The notes beneath the pieces were generated by a model. The model made no database searches, was not told the origin of the DNA, and worked only from the letters and a program-made list of their open reading frames with translations. The position numbers and the translations under genes were made by a program. A DNA stretch of 64,000 bases from the NCBI GenBank assembly GCA_028023455.1, contig JAQFVV010006640.1, positions 142,001 to 206,000 of the forward strand. The letters are read 5' to 3'. The stretch comes from Epiperipatus broadwayi. Taxonomy: Eukaryota > Onychophora > Udeonychophora > Euonychophora > Peripatidae. This document shows positions 26,548-37,785 of the stretch, piece after piece (position 1 is the stretch's first letter; every line of letters starts with the position of its first letter).

Positions 26548-26548
26548 T

Positions 26549-28146
26549 TGAACCAAATTTGAATATGTGTATTCGAATCACCGGCCTCTTAGGCAGAGAA
26601 GAACATACTCGGAGAGTATGTATGCCCAAACGATAGCTATAAAGTATATAACTAACATTACATTTCCAGGACATAACTTCTTCTCGACTGTTGAGTTCAA
26701 CACCAAGTTCAAAGCACTTTTTTTGTTTGTGTATAAACACAGGCGCCAGTTATCTATTCAAGGATGAATAAATAACGCACTTTAAGCAATGGCCACTAAC
26801 TCAACACCTAAATCCACGACTAGCTCAGTTGTTTGTAATCACTAATAGATTATACTTAATTAGTGGTTAAAAGACTTGATAAAGAATTTGTTAAAAAGAA
26901 TTGACCGACAAATAAAGTTTAATTTTAAAGATAATTTATTAACTAACATTTATTTTCTAAATTTAAACATTTTATAATTCTAATAAAACACACGCACATT
27001 TTAAATTGACATTTCTAAACTAGTTTAAATATTCTTGTTTACTTTCATAACAAAACACTGGTATTTATCTAATTTAACTAATAATATTGATATAAGGATC
27101 ACGCACATATTAACTCATGCACACACATAATAATATTAAAGTATTACATAGCATTTGAAATTTAATCACACACATCAATAGTTCATTTATGTATGATATC
27201 GAGTTCATATAATTAGACTCTTGGAGGATTCGCACGAATTAATGAAATGCAATGGCTATTACAGTATAAACGAAAATAAGCAAATGTTTTTACCTAGGCT
27301 TTTTTGAATGTTGACGTAGAATTTTATTCTTTGGAGGCTGCTTTCGGTGAGGATATTTCCATTATAAATGCTTACCAGATGGCTGGGAAGTTTCCTTGCA
27401 GAGTTTCCTGATTTTCACAATTATTACTATCAGAGACAAATAGATACTGACGGAGATTTTCTAAGATGTTAAGCTGACATTATTTCACCGGCAGATCTGC
27501 TGTTTTCTCGGACATCTGGGCTGGAGATAAACGTGCGTTCCCAAGATCTTCTCAACACTGCATTTTTTTTGTTAACTGCACAATTAATTTCTGAACTGCA
27601 CTCACTCAATTAATTTGTGGAACTGATTACTGTCCGATAAAAAAAGTCTATTTATACCTGTGCCTTGTTGTCTTTCTGATATCTCCGGCAAAGATCTGTT
27701 GTCAAATTCCAATGATAATCATTTGATAAACCTGTTTTGGAAGATTGCTTAATTAGTAATAGCTATGCAGAGATGTTGTTTTATATTTTAATTAATAACC
27801 ATTGCCATGTTTTTTAATAATAATCTTCTTTAACTTTATAATAACATTTATTCTATTGTTGACAATCGCACATATATACGGTCATATATTTTTAATACAA
27901 TTTACTATTTAGTTTTAACATTATTTTTTCTTTAATTAAACTTGAATGAAAAGAGATTTGTGTGTTTTAACTTTTTAAATTATATTTTTACGAATACTAA
28001 AAAAAAAAACTATTTAATTCTTATCTTTTTCAAAAACAAGCTGCAATAAACTCTCCAACATTTAATTTTATGTTTTTCTTTTATGAAAGATTACTTTAAT
28101 AATAATTTTAGATAAAATTATATGTGCCTATATCAATATAGGTACA
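26549..28146 (-). repeat. 5' LTR (in element orientation)
   Basis: This copy is 1,598 bp and about 98% identical to the one at 22495 by manual comparison. It begins TGTACC in element orientation and ends TTCA one base before the primer site. The first 30 bases on the plus-strand side are the most diverged part. It supplies the promoter for the element. Confidence 0.9.
27621..27656 (-). promoter_or_regulatory. LTR core promoter: TATA box plus initiator
   Basis: On the minus strand TATAAATAG (27656-27648) is followed by TCAGTT, whose A is 32 bases downstream of the first TATA base. That is the spacing expected between a TATA box and a transcription start, and TCAGTT matches the arthropod-type initiator consensus. 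The same pair is intact in the other LTR at 23566-23601. Transcription would run leftward towards gag. Confidence 0.6.
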
Positions 28147-29268
28147 ATATATATATATATAAAACAATAAAAATAATAAATATAACTGTAATTGAGTATT
28201 ATATTCCTTCTTTCAATCTACAGAAGTACTTTTTATTTATTCCTTATCCATCCTCAACTTTCATTAAATAATAGTTAATTACCATTATATTTATTATTTT
28301 TATTGTTATTACAATAGTTTATAATTAATAGATATTTTATTTGTAATATATATATATATATATAATGGAATGCTGCTGAACACAGGAAGGATGGGGTCAT
28401 TTGAATGGTCATTTAAGTAATATAACTCAACAATATACTAAAAAATATAACAAGGGGATCATTTATATTTAATAAATTATTTACTGGTAGCCCATTTAAT
28501 TACTATTTATATTTTATTTATTCAAAACTATTTTTGACTACATTTTGTGAAACAATCTAATACCATCATCATCATCATATAATCTGTCCCATAACACCAT
28601 TAGAGCAATCTAGACTTGTAAACTTTGTAATTATCAAAATGCAAATGGGTTCTATCTATAATTTTAAGTTTATAATTTTAAATATATAGTTTCATGTGGC
28701 TATTTAAATTATTTTATTCATACAGATTGATATTGATGATTATCCTCTTTACTCAATCTAAAATAAGTAGATATTTTCAGTCAAACAATAACTTTATAGG
28801 ATTATGAATTACTCATACCTAAGTGCCATTTCAAATTAAGAAATAATAATATTTGATTCCAGAACATTTTATTTACCCCGTTCTCTATTGGTTGCTTTCA
28901 AACACCTAAGTGCTTTATCACTGGCAAGCATGAACTTAAAAGAGATAGTTAAAAAGTTAAAAATACTTTCTTGGAATGAGATCAAATCACAAGTAAGTTG
29001 GACTTTAACAACAAAGAAAAACAAATTTATTTAATTAAACACCTAATGATATATATTTCAAAACACATTTGATGTAAAATCCAAGTTGATATTAGAAAAT
29101 AAAAGCAAAGAAAAATTAATAGATTTTAGATTTAACTAATTAAAAAAATACGCAACGGTTTATATTAAAATTGTTATTAATAATAATAAATTAAATTAAA
29201 TGTCATCTTATTAAAATTAATTAGATCAGCATTTAACAGCATGATATTTGATTATTATAAATGCATGA
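28147..29268. other. AT-rich stretch, no feature recognised
   Basis: Apart from TA repeats at 28148 and 28347, nothing is recognised. Confidence 0.4.
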
Positions 29269-29412
29269 ACATGATTATTAATAAATATTCAGTTCTTAAA
29301 TCTTCATGACAGGTAGAGGTAAAGAGGTATTTTTGTTATAACATGATTATTAATAAATATTCAGTTCTTAAATCTTCATGACAGGTAGAGGTAAAGAGGT
29401 ATTTTTGTTATA
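29269..29412 (+). repeat. Exact 72-bp tandem duplication
   Basis: Positions 29269-29340 repeat as 29341-29412 with no difference that I can see, both starting acatgattattaataaata. Being exact, the duplication is either very recent or an assembly error. Confidence 0.9.
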
Positions 29413-29693
29413 ACAGGATAATAAGTAGGTCTTATAAATTAGCCACCATCTCTATTCGAATTCCAGTTAGGTAACAGATGATCATCTTTTACAAGAGAAC
29501 TACATGTTCCAGCATATGAATTGACAAATACAGGGGTTTAACAAGGTATTCTTTTGAATTTAATTTTATTAATATAAAGGAACAGTCAAATATTTATTTG
29601 CCTCCAAATTCTGATGGCCTTCAATTGCTCTGCTAAGAACAGTTCTTCAGTTATACTTGCTTCCAGGCAAGCTTTTTCAAGTCGTTCACCACT

Positions 29694-29754
29694 AGCATTG
29701 ACCAAGCAGAAAAAAGAGAGCATAAAGATAAGAGAGAATAGCTTGGTCAATGCT
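29694..29754. repeat. 14-bp perfect hairpin with 33-base loop
   Basis: agcattgaccaagc at 29694-29707 is the exact inverse of gcttggtcaatgct at 29741-29754. The loop is purine-rich. Function unknown. Confidence 0.5.
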
Positions 29755-29885
29755 TATTTATATATTCTCATAACAATAAAATGCCACCCTCTAATAACAA
29801 TTTTTTGATCGTTTAATCTTTAGTTTGTTTGTTTTTTAAATTATAAACTTCAATAAAAAATTATCTTTTTTTTTTCATATGTCAC

Positions 29886-29973
29886 AGCATCGGCCGGGAG
29901 GCGAACTCACAGCCGTCTGCAACCAACTATTTGCTTGCAAGGCGGCTGCGATGGCATCTCGGCTAACAACGCT
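29886..29973 (-). tRNA. tRNA-like sequence or tRNA-derived SINE head
   Basis: This is a GC-rich 88-base island in AT-rich DNA. On the minus strand AGCGTTG at the start can pair with CGATGCT at the end as a seven-base acceptor stem with wobble pairs. TTAGCCGAGATGCC resembles an A-box or D-arm and GAGTTCGCCTC resembles a B-box or T-arm. A long internal hairpin (CAGCCG with CGGCTG) could be an extended variable arm, but the cloverleaf is not regular and the T stem pairs poorly. A decayed tRNA pseudogene or SINE head is more likely than a working tRNA. Confidence 0.35.
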
Positions 29974-29979
29974 TGACAT

Positions 29980-31894
29980 CTTTTTTTTCTAAATCGCTAA
30001 TAAATTTTATCTCATACAATATAAGCAAAATAGAATCTAAATTAAATCAGAAAAATATTTTTGATCAAGCGTTATAAATATAATAAATCCAAATAATTCT
30101 ATATTAGGTTTTCAGTTATCTAAAATATTTACAAATGAAAGAAAATAAAGTAAGGGGTGTTCTTTTTTTCTTCCTCTTTAAATAATCTAAATTATTTAAA
30201 TCATTATTTTTAATTACAGTAGAAGTAAAATTTTGTATTTTTATTACATAAATATATATCTATATGCATGTGATTATATTTAAAACAATAAATACAATAA
30301 TCATTTAAAAATTCGTAGTGACTAAAATATATAATAAATCATTTTTACAATCAATTATTTTCATTATGTTAACATTTCTTTTAGATTTTCTTTATCTTAA
30401 ATTAATTATTTATTATGCTTTTTGTAATATCAAATGATGGCATATTGACTTCAGATTAATATATTACAATATCTCTCCCTAAAGGATGGGATAATGGAAT
30501 TACATTTGTTTTCATTTCTCATTCTAATATCTCAAATAATTATTTATTAGCTCATAATTGATTGTGTATTTTTTTTATAAAAATATAGACATATCTTTTA
30601 AACACACAGGTCTTTTTTACAAAGTTACTAGAAAGTAGTACATTCCTAATTGTTTCCCAGCACTGAAATAAGTAAAGAATCCGACCCTAGGCAATAAGTA
30701 CACTATCTAGCATGAATACCAGGAGAACTATCTCAGGTTAAACACTATTGAGTACCAAAAAATCCTAAACATTAACTGATATCAAATATTTATAATCCAA
30801 AGGTCTTGTTTATTAGGATTTATGGAAGTTTGAGACTAAGTGATTATGGTACAGAGCTACATTAACTGTACATAAAAATAACTACAAATCATCTTTACAA
30901 ACTATACCTTGCCCTTCTTCTTGAGACTTAAAGGAAGTATATAACTGCAAAACAGGGTTGATACAGTGCATGAGATTGAAATTTCACGAAATTACATGAA
31001 AACATTACATCCTTATGCCAATTAAAAAATATTTCATCTATCACCAGTACTGAAAGTAAAACTAAACAAACTCAAACAATCAAAAGCTGCCTCCATTCTC
31101 CAAAATTTTTTTCTTTTCCTTAAATAAATTATATATTTACAAAAAAGTACTGCCTTCATAACATTTAATATGCAAATATAGTAGAATAAGTGACAATTTT
31201 TTCAAATCAACTTTTAATTTTAAAATTTTATTACATAATTAATAGCTTCTCCTAAATCATTTGTCTTTTTCCATACATCAGGGCCATCATAGTATAGGCC
31301 TTCTTCATTATTCATGTAATTAAAACTTTCCTCTTTCTGATATTTTCTAATGATACATGTATTATTATTTTTGGACACCTGAAAATAGTCTATATGTTTT
31401 TGATCACACTTCATCATTTCAAACTGAAGTGGATCTTATGCTTTTTGTTTTCCCAACACTGATATTTAAAAATAATAATTTTTTAAGTGATATCTCAGGC
31501 ATAATCACTTGATTTAAACTGAAATTACTTTTAAATCATATAATTTTTCTTTTTCTTTTACCATTCAAACTTTTTATTGTTCTTTTGTATGCTTTGCAAT
31601 TAAAGGCACTTATATCTTCAGTTTTGTTATTCTTTGTGATCCATTTATTCAATAATTAAATAGCAGAATTTATTTTGTACATGAATTAATTTCTTTCTAA
31701 TCACATAGCATACTTGTATGCAATCTTTATATTAAAATTTGATTGCTGGAGTGTTTGATCATTTCTAATTCATCATCACTTTTTATGACAAATTTCAGCT
31801 TTTGCTTAATACATTTTTCATTATATTTTTATTCAGATAATCATTTATAATTACAGCATCAATATTACTTTTATTATTAGCCATGGCTTCTACA
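29980..31894. other. AT-rich stretch with one unexplained ORF
   Basis: The minus frame at 31220-31417 (65 codons) is balanced in composition, with NNEEGLYYDGPDVWKKTND near its end, but matches no family I know. Two consensus splice-like AG sites lie upstream of it. It may be a small exon or a transposon scrap. The rest shows nothing recognisable. Confidence 0.25.
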
Positions 31895-32176
31895 TAAAGA
31901 CATTTTGATACATGTCTATAGCAAAATAGAAATAAAACAAATTAACTCCTTCTTTTTAAAACTTGTTTTTTATATGACTATAATCATGAAAAAAAAAATC
32001 CAGCATTTCAACTATTTTATATAGTCTTTTTCAAGGCACACTGAAATAAAACTATATATATATAACAAATAACACATGTTCAAAAAAATAAATAAATAAA
32101 TAACGAATTATACAATATATTCATAACCAAAAATCTTTTAATTAATAATAATGGGGACTATAATAGGTTAGACATT

Positions 32177-32464
32177 ATGAATTCAGTTTATTTGATAAAA
32201 TGTTTGAATTGTTTTAGAAAGAATGTAGAAATGACATATGTTGGAACTAGTAAGAATAAATTAAAAACTAAATTAATACAGCATTTAGGTGATAAAAATT
32301 CTGTTTACATTCACATGAATAAATTTAGGCATGGGGATTTTGATATAAAGCCTTTGGAATGTATTAAGTCATATAATGAAAGGATGATAAAAGAAAGTAT
32401 ATACATTAATGAAATAAAACCAGAATTAAATAGGGTATTAATAGATAAACAGAAAATAAAATAA
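32177..32464 (+). CDS. GIY-YIG endonuclease domain of a Penelope-like element
   Basis: The 95-residue frame has the order expected of the PLE C-terminal endonuclease: VYLIKC at residues 4-9 (the GIY block), a Cys-x2-Cys pair at 9 and 12, TYVGTSKNKL at 20-29 (the YIG block), His36, then RHGDFDIKPLECI, and a glutamate in the KESIYINE block (Glu73), ending KPELN. In PLEs this domain nicks target DNA during retrotransposition. The arginine usual after the YIG block appears as lysine (KTKLIQH), which may reduce activity. The frame is open from this ATG to the stop, and the same frame extends upstream of the ATG without reaching RT sequence. The copy is probably not expressed, though no stop breaks the domain. 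Confidence 0.75.
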   Translation: MNSVYLIKCLNCFRKNVEMTYVGTSKNKLKTKLIQHLGDKNSVYIHMNKFRHGDFDIKPLECIKSYNERMIKESIYINEIKPELNRVLIDKQKIK

Positions 32465-32686
32465 TAGGTTTTTAATTAAATGTTTTAAAGGATATATATA
32501 GATATTTTTTTTTAAAAAAAGGAAATTGTTTCTCTTTGAATTGTGTTTGTTGGTAATAGGAAAGGGGAGTGAGATAAGGTAAATTTTTGGTTATGAATAT
32601 ATTTTATAATTTGTTATTTATTTTTTTTAATTTTTTTTGGAATATGTATTACTTATTATATATATATATTGTTTTATTTTAGTGTG

Positions 32687-32723
32687 CCTTGAAAAAGACT
32701 ATATAAAATAGTTGAAACGTTGG
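32687..32723 (+). ncRNA. Degenerate hammerhead-like motif in the PLE terminal repeat
   Basis: A hairpin, gactat (32697-32702) pairing with atagtt (32708-32713), is followed at once by GAAAC (32714-32718) and preceded by CTTGAAAAA where CTGATGA would be expected. PLE terminal repeats are known to carry minimal hammerhead ribozymes with this arrangement. The first box is damaged, so self-cleavage is unlikely. The inverted copy lies at 32005-32036. Confidence 0.35.
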
Positions 32724-32853
32724 ATTTTTTTCATTATTATAGTCATATAAAAAACAAGTTTTAAAAAGGAGTTAGTTTGTTTTATTTATATTTTGGATAT
32801 TTATGAACTATTTTGAAAAGAAGAACTCTGTGCTTGATATATTAAATTATTTT

Positions 32854-33406
32854 ATGTCTATAGCACTTTATAGTTATTTTAAATGAACTTTAATTAATGA
32901 AGGACTATTATAATGTAAATATTATATTGTGTTATTTTATATTAGATTAGATATGTGGGCACATGAATAAATATTAGTGTTTGCTTAAATATTATTTGGT
33001 CTATTCTCTCTCTCTTCCTTGACACTGCATCACTATTAATTTAAGAGTATAGTTATTTTCATGTGTTAAGTTAAATGTGCTGGACCCTGGTTAAGGATAT
33101 GAGCTAATCATGGGATATTCCAAGTACTGGATTGTGTACCTGTCATCTGAATCATGCTGATTATATAACCTATGGTTGATCCTCAAAACAAATTAAATAC
33201 TTTTGATGGTAGGGGATTGAATCTAGCAGTCAAAAAGTGCTACAGCCTGGAAATGCGATAATCAATTATGCTTTGTTTAGCATCGATCTGGTTATAGGTG
33301 CCATTGAAAGTTTGTCTATCAATGGTATTCTATTTCTCTCATGGAAGTGCTGGTCCATTCCCATATTTTTTAAAATTATTATAAAAAGTATTTAAACCCA
33401 ATTAAA
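32854..33406 (+). repeat. Dispersed repeat, copy A (interrupted by the PLE)
   Basis: With the short left piece at 31895-31923, this matches 35805-36425 along its length, including tctatagcactttatagtta, a CT-repeat, gcctggaaatg and a tail at tttaaaccca. By eye the copies are clearly diverged, with many substitutions and small indels. No protein is encoded. Confidence 0.8.
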
Positions 33407-35804
33407 TATCTCATATTGGACCTGGTAAAATGGCATCCACCATGGGTACTGAAGTGTCATAGATTGACCCAGCATAATCAGAATTAAAAAAGTAAAATTG
33501 TAATTAAAATTTAAAAAGTCCAAAACTAAAAATTAAAATAAATACCAAATTGTGCAATAAACACAAAATTGTGTAGTTATAAAAATTAAAATGGTGAACA
33601 GTATGATAAGAGAAATGTACCAATGCAAGAAAATTATAATAATTCATATTAATTAATAATAGTTAAAAATATAATGTAATTAAAAAGGAAAAAAACAGCC
33701 AGAGAGATAAATAAATTTATTATAAGGATTGTTTATAGACAGGTATGAATTAGAGCAAGCAGATATATAAGAAACATAAAAGAACTGCCTGACAAAGATT
33801 AAGGGGGTCTAGAGCTCATATTAATTGGGCGGATTTTTAGATAGAAAAAAAAAAGTTTTGTACATGGAATATGGGAATAAAAATAAAATTAAACAAATAA
33901 AAAATAATTTTTAAAAGTTAATAATGGAAGTAGAATGAGAATTTTTATTATTTAAAGTAAAATAATATTTTAAAATAGATCATACAATAATAAAATAAAA
34001 GCTTTTTTTATAGAATCAAAATGTGATAAAATAATAAATAAATTGAATAAAGCTATAATAAATAAAATGAAATTTAATAAAATAAATAAAAATTATATAA
34101 AATGTAAGTGTAGATTGTAGGTAGGTTAAGAGTTATGAGGGTAGGTACAGATAAAAGTTGAGAAAGGAGTATTAAATGTATGGCCATCACTATGTGAACC
34201 TAAAACCCATAATGGATTAAATAGGAAGCATTGTCCTATAGGATGAGGATCCAGGAAAAAGGTTCTGGACTTTTACAACATGCTGGGATAGAGTTTCAGT
34301 TACCCATCTGATCCAGAAAAGCCACAAATTAGTTTGTGGGAAGGAAAAGTCCCAACATATAGTTAGAATAAATATTGTTTTAGCATAAGATGGTTAGTGG
34401 ATGAATGCTGCCATTCAGAGTGACCCAATTTTATCTTCTAGGATGCAGACCCATTGGAGAAAGTCATAGGTTTATTCAATTGGTTGCTAGAGAAATTCCA
34501 GCATAGAAGTTAAAGTTTTTTTGCTATTGTATAAATCAAATATAAGCTAGATGTGTCTGTCATTTGCAGCATTTACCTTCTTTGTACACATCAGAAAGAT
34601 ACTTACTGTCCCTCATGGTCAATCGCATATGACATAATCAGTACCAGTCAACATAGATTACAGCCTGACCTTATAGAGCAGTGTAAAAAAGGTCACTCTC
34701 TGTGATTTGCTGATCTGCATGCAATTGAAAACTTATTTGGTATAAAATAAATAAATAAATAAAAATGAAACATTAAAATAAAAATAAATTGTCAGAGCTA
34801 AAATGAGTCCAACTGATACATTTTACCTATCATTCAGGTGTGTGTGATATAGTGCTAGCAAAATATATATGTTGCCACATGCAAACATACAGCTCACATT
34901 ACATATTTATAATTTAAAAATAAATGATTAAGTTATCAATAAAAATGAAAGTTTTTTAAAGTAGATTTTAAAATGCAAATTTTGCAAAAGCAAATGATTG
35001 CATTATATTTTTCTTTTAGAATAAAACTGTTCTTTGCAAGAGGGTAGGTAGAAATCTAAAATAGAATTAGAAAAAGGTTTAAAACTTTTTTATCTCTTTT
35101 TTTTAAAGAATAAATAAGTAAATATGGAAAGTTAAAATAAAATCAGTTTGTAAAAGAAAAAGTTTGGGAAAATGTAATTAATTTAAAAGATGTCTAATTA
35201 AATTAATTAAAAGAAAAACATGTAAATAACCCCAAAAAAGAGATATAGATTAATCTAAGCAAAAGATTAGATTAAAATGAAATGTAAAAATCAATTAAGG
35301 AAATGTAAAAATTAACTAAAAATATAGATTTAAATTATGATTAATTAATAATGATAAGAAATTAAAACAATAAGAAAGAAAGTATATAAAGTCATCACCA
35401 TTTATTGTCTTCTTTTCAACCTTCTTTGTGATTGAATTCATTCTGGTCTTCATTTTGTGCATTACTTTATTCATTGCTTTAGAGATTCAGAAATCTAAGG
35501 ACAAAATATAGCCATTCAGTACTTCTGCAGAAAATATCATTGCAGAAGCTTCACATCTAACAAAAATATCTTGCTAGACCATCTTTAGAAGTGTTTGACT
35601 GTGCTTCAGGTCCCAAAGTCCTCTGCAAATCAGTTGTCCCTGCCTGAACCATCACTGGAAACTAATGCTAAAATGGTGAAGTAGACACTGCTGAAATCTC
35701 TCTCTCTCTCTCATTGTCAAGATAAAGAATGGAAAATATACCTGAAAACATCAATGGAGACTAAATAACCAACCAGTTGGTACTGATAATCATGAAAACC
35801 TAGG
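33407..35804. other. A-rich stretch between the two repeat copies
   Basis: From about 33,480 to 35,380 the plus strand is dominated by A with much less T, with many AAAT or AAATAAAT patches (33,890, 34,020, 34,740). A GC-richer island of 300 bases at 34,180-34,480 and another at 35,390-35,720 match nothing I recognise. No gene is supported. Confidence 0.4.
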
Positions 35805-36425
35805 TAAAGACATTTTGATACTTTTCTATAGCACTTTATAGTTAGTTTAAATAAATTTTAATTGACTATTATAAAATTTAGCCTGAAACTAAACGTTAAT
35901 CATTTATATTTTTATGTAAATATTATATTATTTTATATTATATTAGATGTGGATGTGCATGAATAAATATTAATGTTTGCTTAAATATTATTTGGCCTAT
36001 TCTCTCTCTCTCTCTCTCTCTCTTTTGTCACTGCATCACAATTAAGTTAAGAGTATAGTTATTTTTGTGTGTTAAGTTAAATATGCTGGACTCTGGTTAA
36101 AAGAATAAGCTAGTCATGGGATATGTCAAGCACTGGATTGTGTGTTTAAAGTATGCTGACCATATAAAATATAGTTAGCTGGCACCTGAGGTTGATTCTC
36201 AAAATAAATAAAATGCTTTGGATGGCAGGGGTTTGAATCCAGAAATCAAGAAATGCTATAGCCTGGAAATGTAATCATAGGTTATGCTTTGTATAGGCTC
36301 AATCTGGTTATAGGTACTGGTGATGGTTCATCTATCAATGATATTCTACTTTTCTTCTTGAAGGGCCAGTCCATTTCTGTGATTTTTTTTTAAATTACTA
36401 TGAAAGGTGTTTAAATCCAGTTAAA
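35805..36425 (+). repeat. Dispersed repeat, copy B (uninterrupted)
   Basis: This is the paralog of copy A without the Penelope insertion; the site reads tctatagcactttatagtta continuously at about 35826. The CT-repeat is longer here (about 11 units at 36002). Near 36,170-36,240 the order TAGCTGGCACCTGAG then GGTTTGAATCC about 50 bases later resembles A- and B-box spacing of a tRNA-derived SINE promoter, but copy A keeps this poorly. Origin unresolved. Confidence 0.75.
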
Positions 36426-37460
36426 CCTGCAAGAATAAACTTCTCACTATTTGAACCCAATTCAATATATATATAATTGTGTCTTCTGCTCCAAAATAAA
36501 AAAACTGTCTACTGATATATTGTAAACTTTATTTTTAAATTTTACTTCTTTTTAAAGAAGGAAATATGTCTGTTCTACTTAGTATTGCAATTCTGTTTTC
36601 TGTCTATTTAGACTACCTTTCTATTTCTAATGAATAAATATTATTTTAAAAAATACATGCTAGCTTCTAGTAAAAAAATGCTTTAATATTTGAATTATAT
36701 ACATTTTTAACTTACAAAGAACTTTCTTTTATAAATTTAAAACTTAAATTTATCAAAGTAAATACATGTAAAATAAACTATGAAGGATGTTTGTATTATA
36801 CAAAATAGCATAACTAAAACAAACAAGTAAGTGAAAGTTAGAAATTGATAATTCTTGAATAAGCTGCTTTTAAAAATGGAAAACTACTGTCTACTGATAA
36901 ATAAATACAAAATCTATAATTCCTGATATTTGATTACAAACTCCTGATATCAAAACAAAAATTCCAATTAAAAAATTAAATAAATATTTATTATCTACAA
37001 TGTTTTGTATTTATTGTATTAATAGTAATTACATTTTGTTACTCTGCAATAATTGTGATTCAAATGTTATTAAAGTTATGGGTGAAGGAAAAAAATGATC
37101 GCAAACATAAAATAAAAGAGATGTGATTCACTACACAAAATGAATATGTAATGATTCAAAAATTAATAGCATTCAAATAAGAACAATTCTCAGCAGACTA
37201 ATCATACATATGATATGAAAGCATTGAAATTATACTTTGTATAATAAATGTTACTAAATTTTATATTTCAGCTCTATTTTAGTATTTTCTACATTTTAAT
37301 AGTAGTTAGTAAGGCAATAATGAGAATCGTGAATACATTCAAGAAATGAGTTATAAACAAATTTAAATATATCATTCATACATAGTCACTGACTGATGCA
37401 TTGCTTATAACAATACAGAAATGTCTACTGGTATATTGTAAATTTTGTTTCCAAATTATT
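36426..37460. other. AT-rich stretch, no gene recognised
   Basis: A short motif, tgtctactgatatattgtaaa, at 36507 recurs as a close variant at 37423 just before the hairpin and more weakly at about 37885 just after it. Nothing else is recognised. Confidence 0.4.
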
Positions 37461-37785
37461 TAATATATAGGGTATATGAGCACAGACTTTCACATGACCC
37501 ACCACTCTCCACTCTATCTCATAATACTGATACATTTGAACGCATATATTTTGAAAAGGTAAATAATGACCCATATATGTATTTCATGCTAAACCAGCAA
37601 TCATCAGTTGGTCCAGATTATCATCTTTACACATATATACAATAACTGCTCAGATATATATTAAGGTAGCCAATCTTCATACTTTAATGGACAGGCATAT
37701 ATGTGTTCAGGTTTATCAGTGCTATGAGATAGAGAGGAGAGTGGTAGGTCATGTGAAAGTCTGTGCTCATATACCCTATATATTA
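37461..37785. repeat. Long hairpin with about 90-bp arms (foldback or MITE-like)
   Basis: The left arm 37461-37550 is the inverse of 37696-37785 around a 145-base spacer. The outer 60 bases pair almost perfectly, including gagcacagactttcacatga on both arms; the inner 30 are more diverged. Open frames at 37445 and 37687 merely read through the arms. No obvious target duplication borders it. A MITE or a hairpin-RNA locus are both possible. Confidence 0.8.

Larger units (their letters stand above)
22495..28146 (-). mobile_element. LTR retrotransposon with gag but no recognisable pol
   Basis: Two direct repeats of about 1.6 kb (22495-24095 and 26549-28146) flank a 2.45-kb interior. Read on the minus strand the LTRs start TGTA and end TTCA. 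A tRNA-Lys-like primer site lies one base inside the upstream LTR, and a polypurine tract abuts the downstream LTR. The bases just outside both LTRs are ATAT, a 4-bp target duplication as in Ty3/Gypsy elements. By my manual count the LTRs differ at about 30 of 1,590 aligned positions, mostly transitions, so insertion is recent relative to the other elements here. The interior has a gag-like frame, but I find no protease, RT, RNase H or integrase motif. It looks like a non-autonomous element that would need proteins from a relative. Confidence 0.85.
31912..32865 (+). mobile_element. Penelope-like element (PLE) insertion, 5'-truncated
   Basis: A 930-bp insert (31924-32853) is bordered by a 12-bp target duplication, atgtctatagca, at 31912-31923 and 32854-32865. 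It holds a GIY-YIG endonuclease ORF at 32177-32464. The left end (31924-32055) is an inverted copy of the right part (about 32672-32802), with matching blocks such as gtgtgccttgaaaaagact and tttttaaaacttgtttttta. Inverted 5' pieces of the terminal repeat with a truncated coding region are typical of Penelope-like insertions. A paralog of the target at 35805 lacks the insert, confirming the boundaries. RT sequence is absent, so this copy is a dead end. Confidence 0.8.

Noticed and set aside
37580-37620. Another hammerhead-like motif (CUGAUGA, a UGCU/AGCA stem, then GAAA on the minus strand)
   Set aside because: Helix I does not pair and helix III is poor. It lies in the spacer of an unrelated hairpin and is probably chance.
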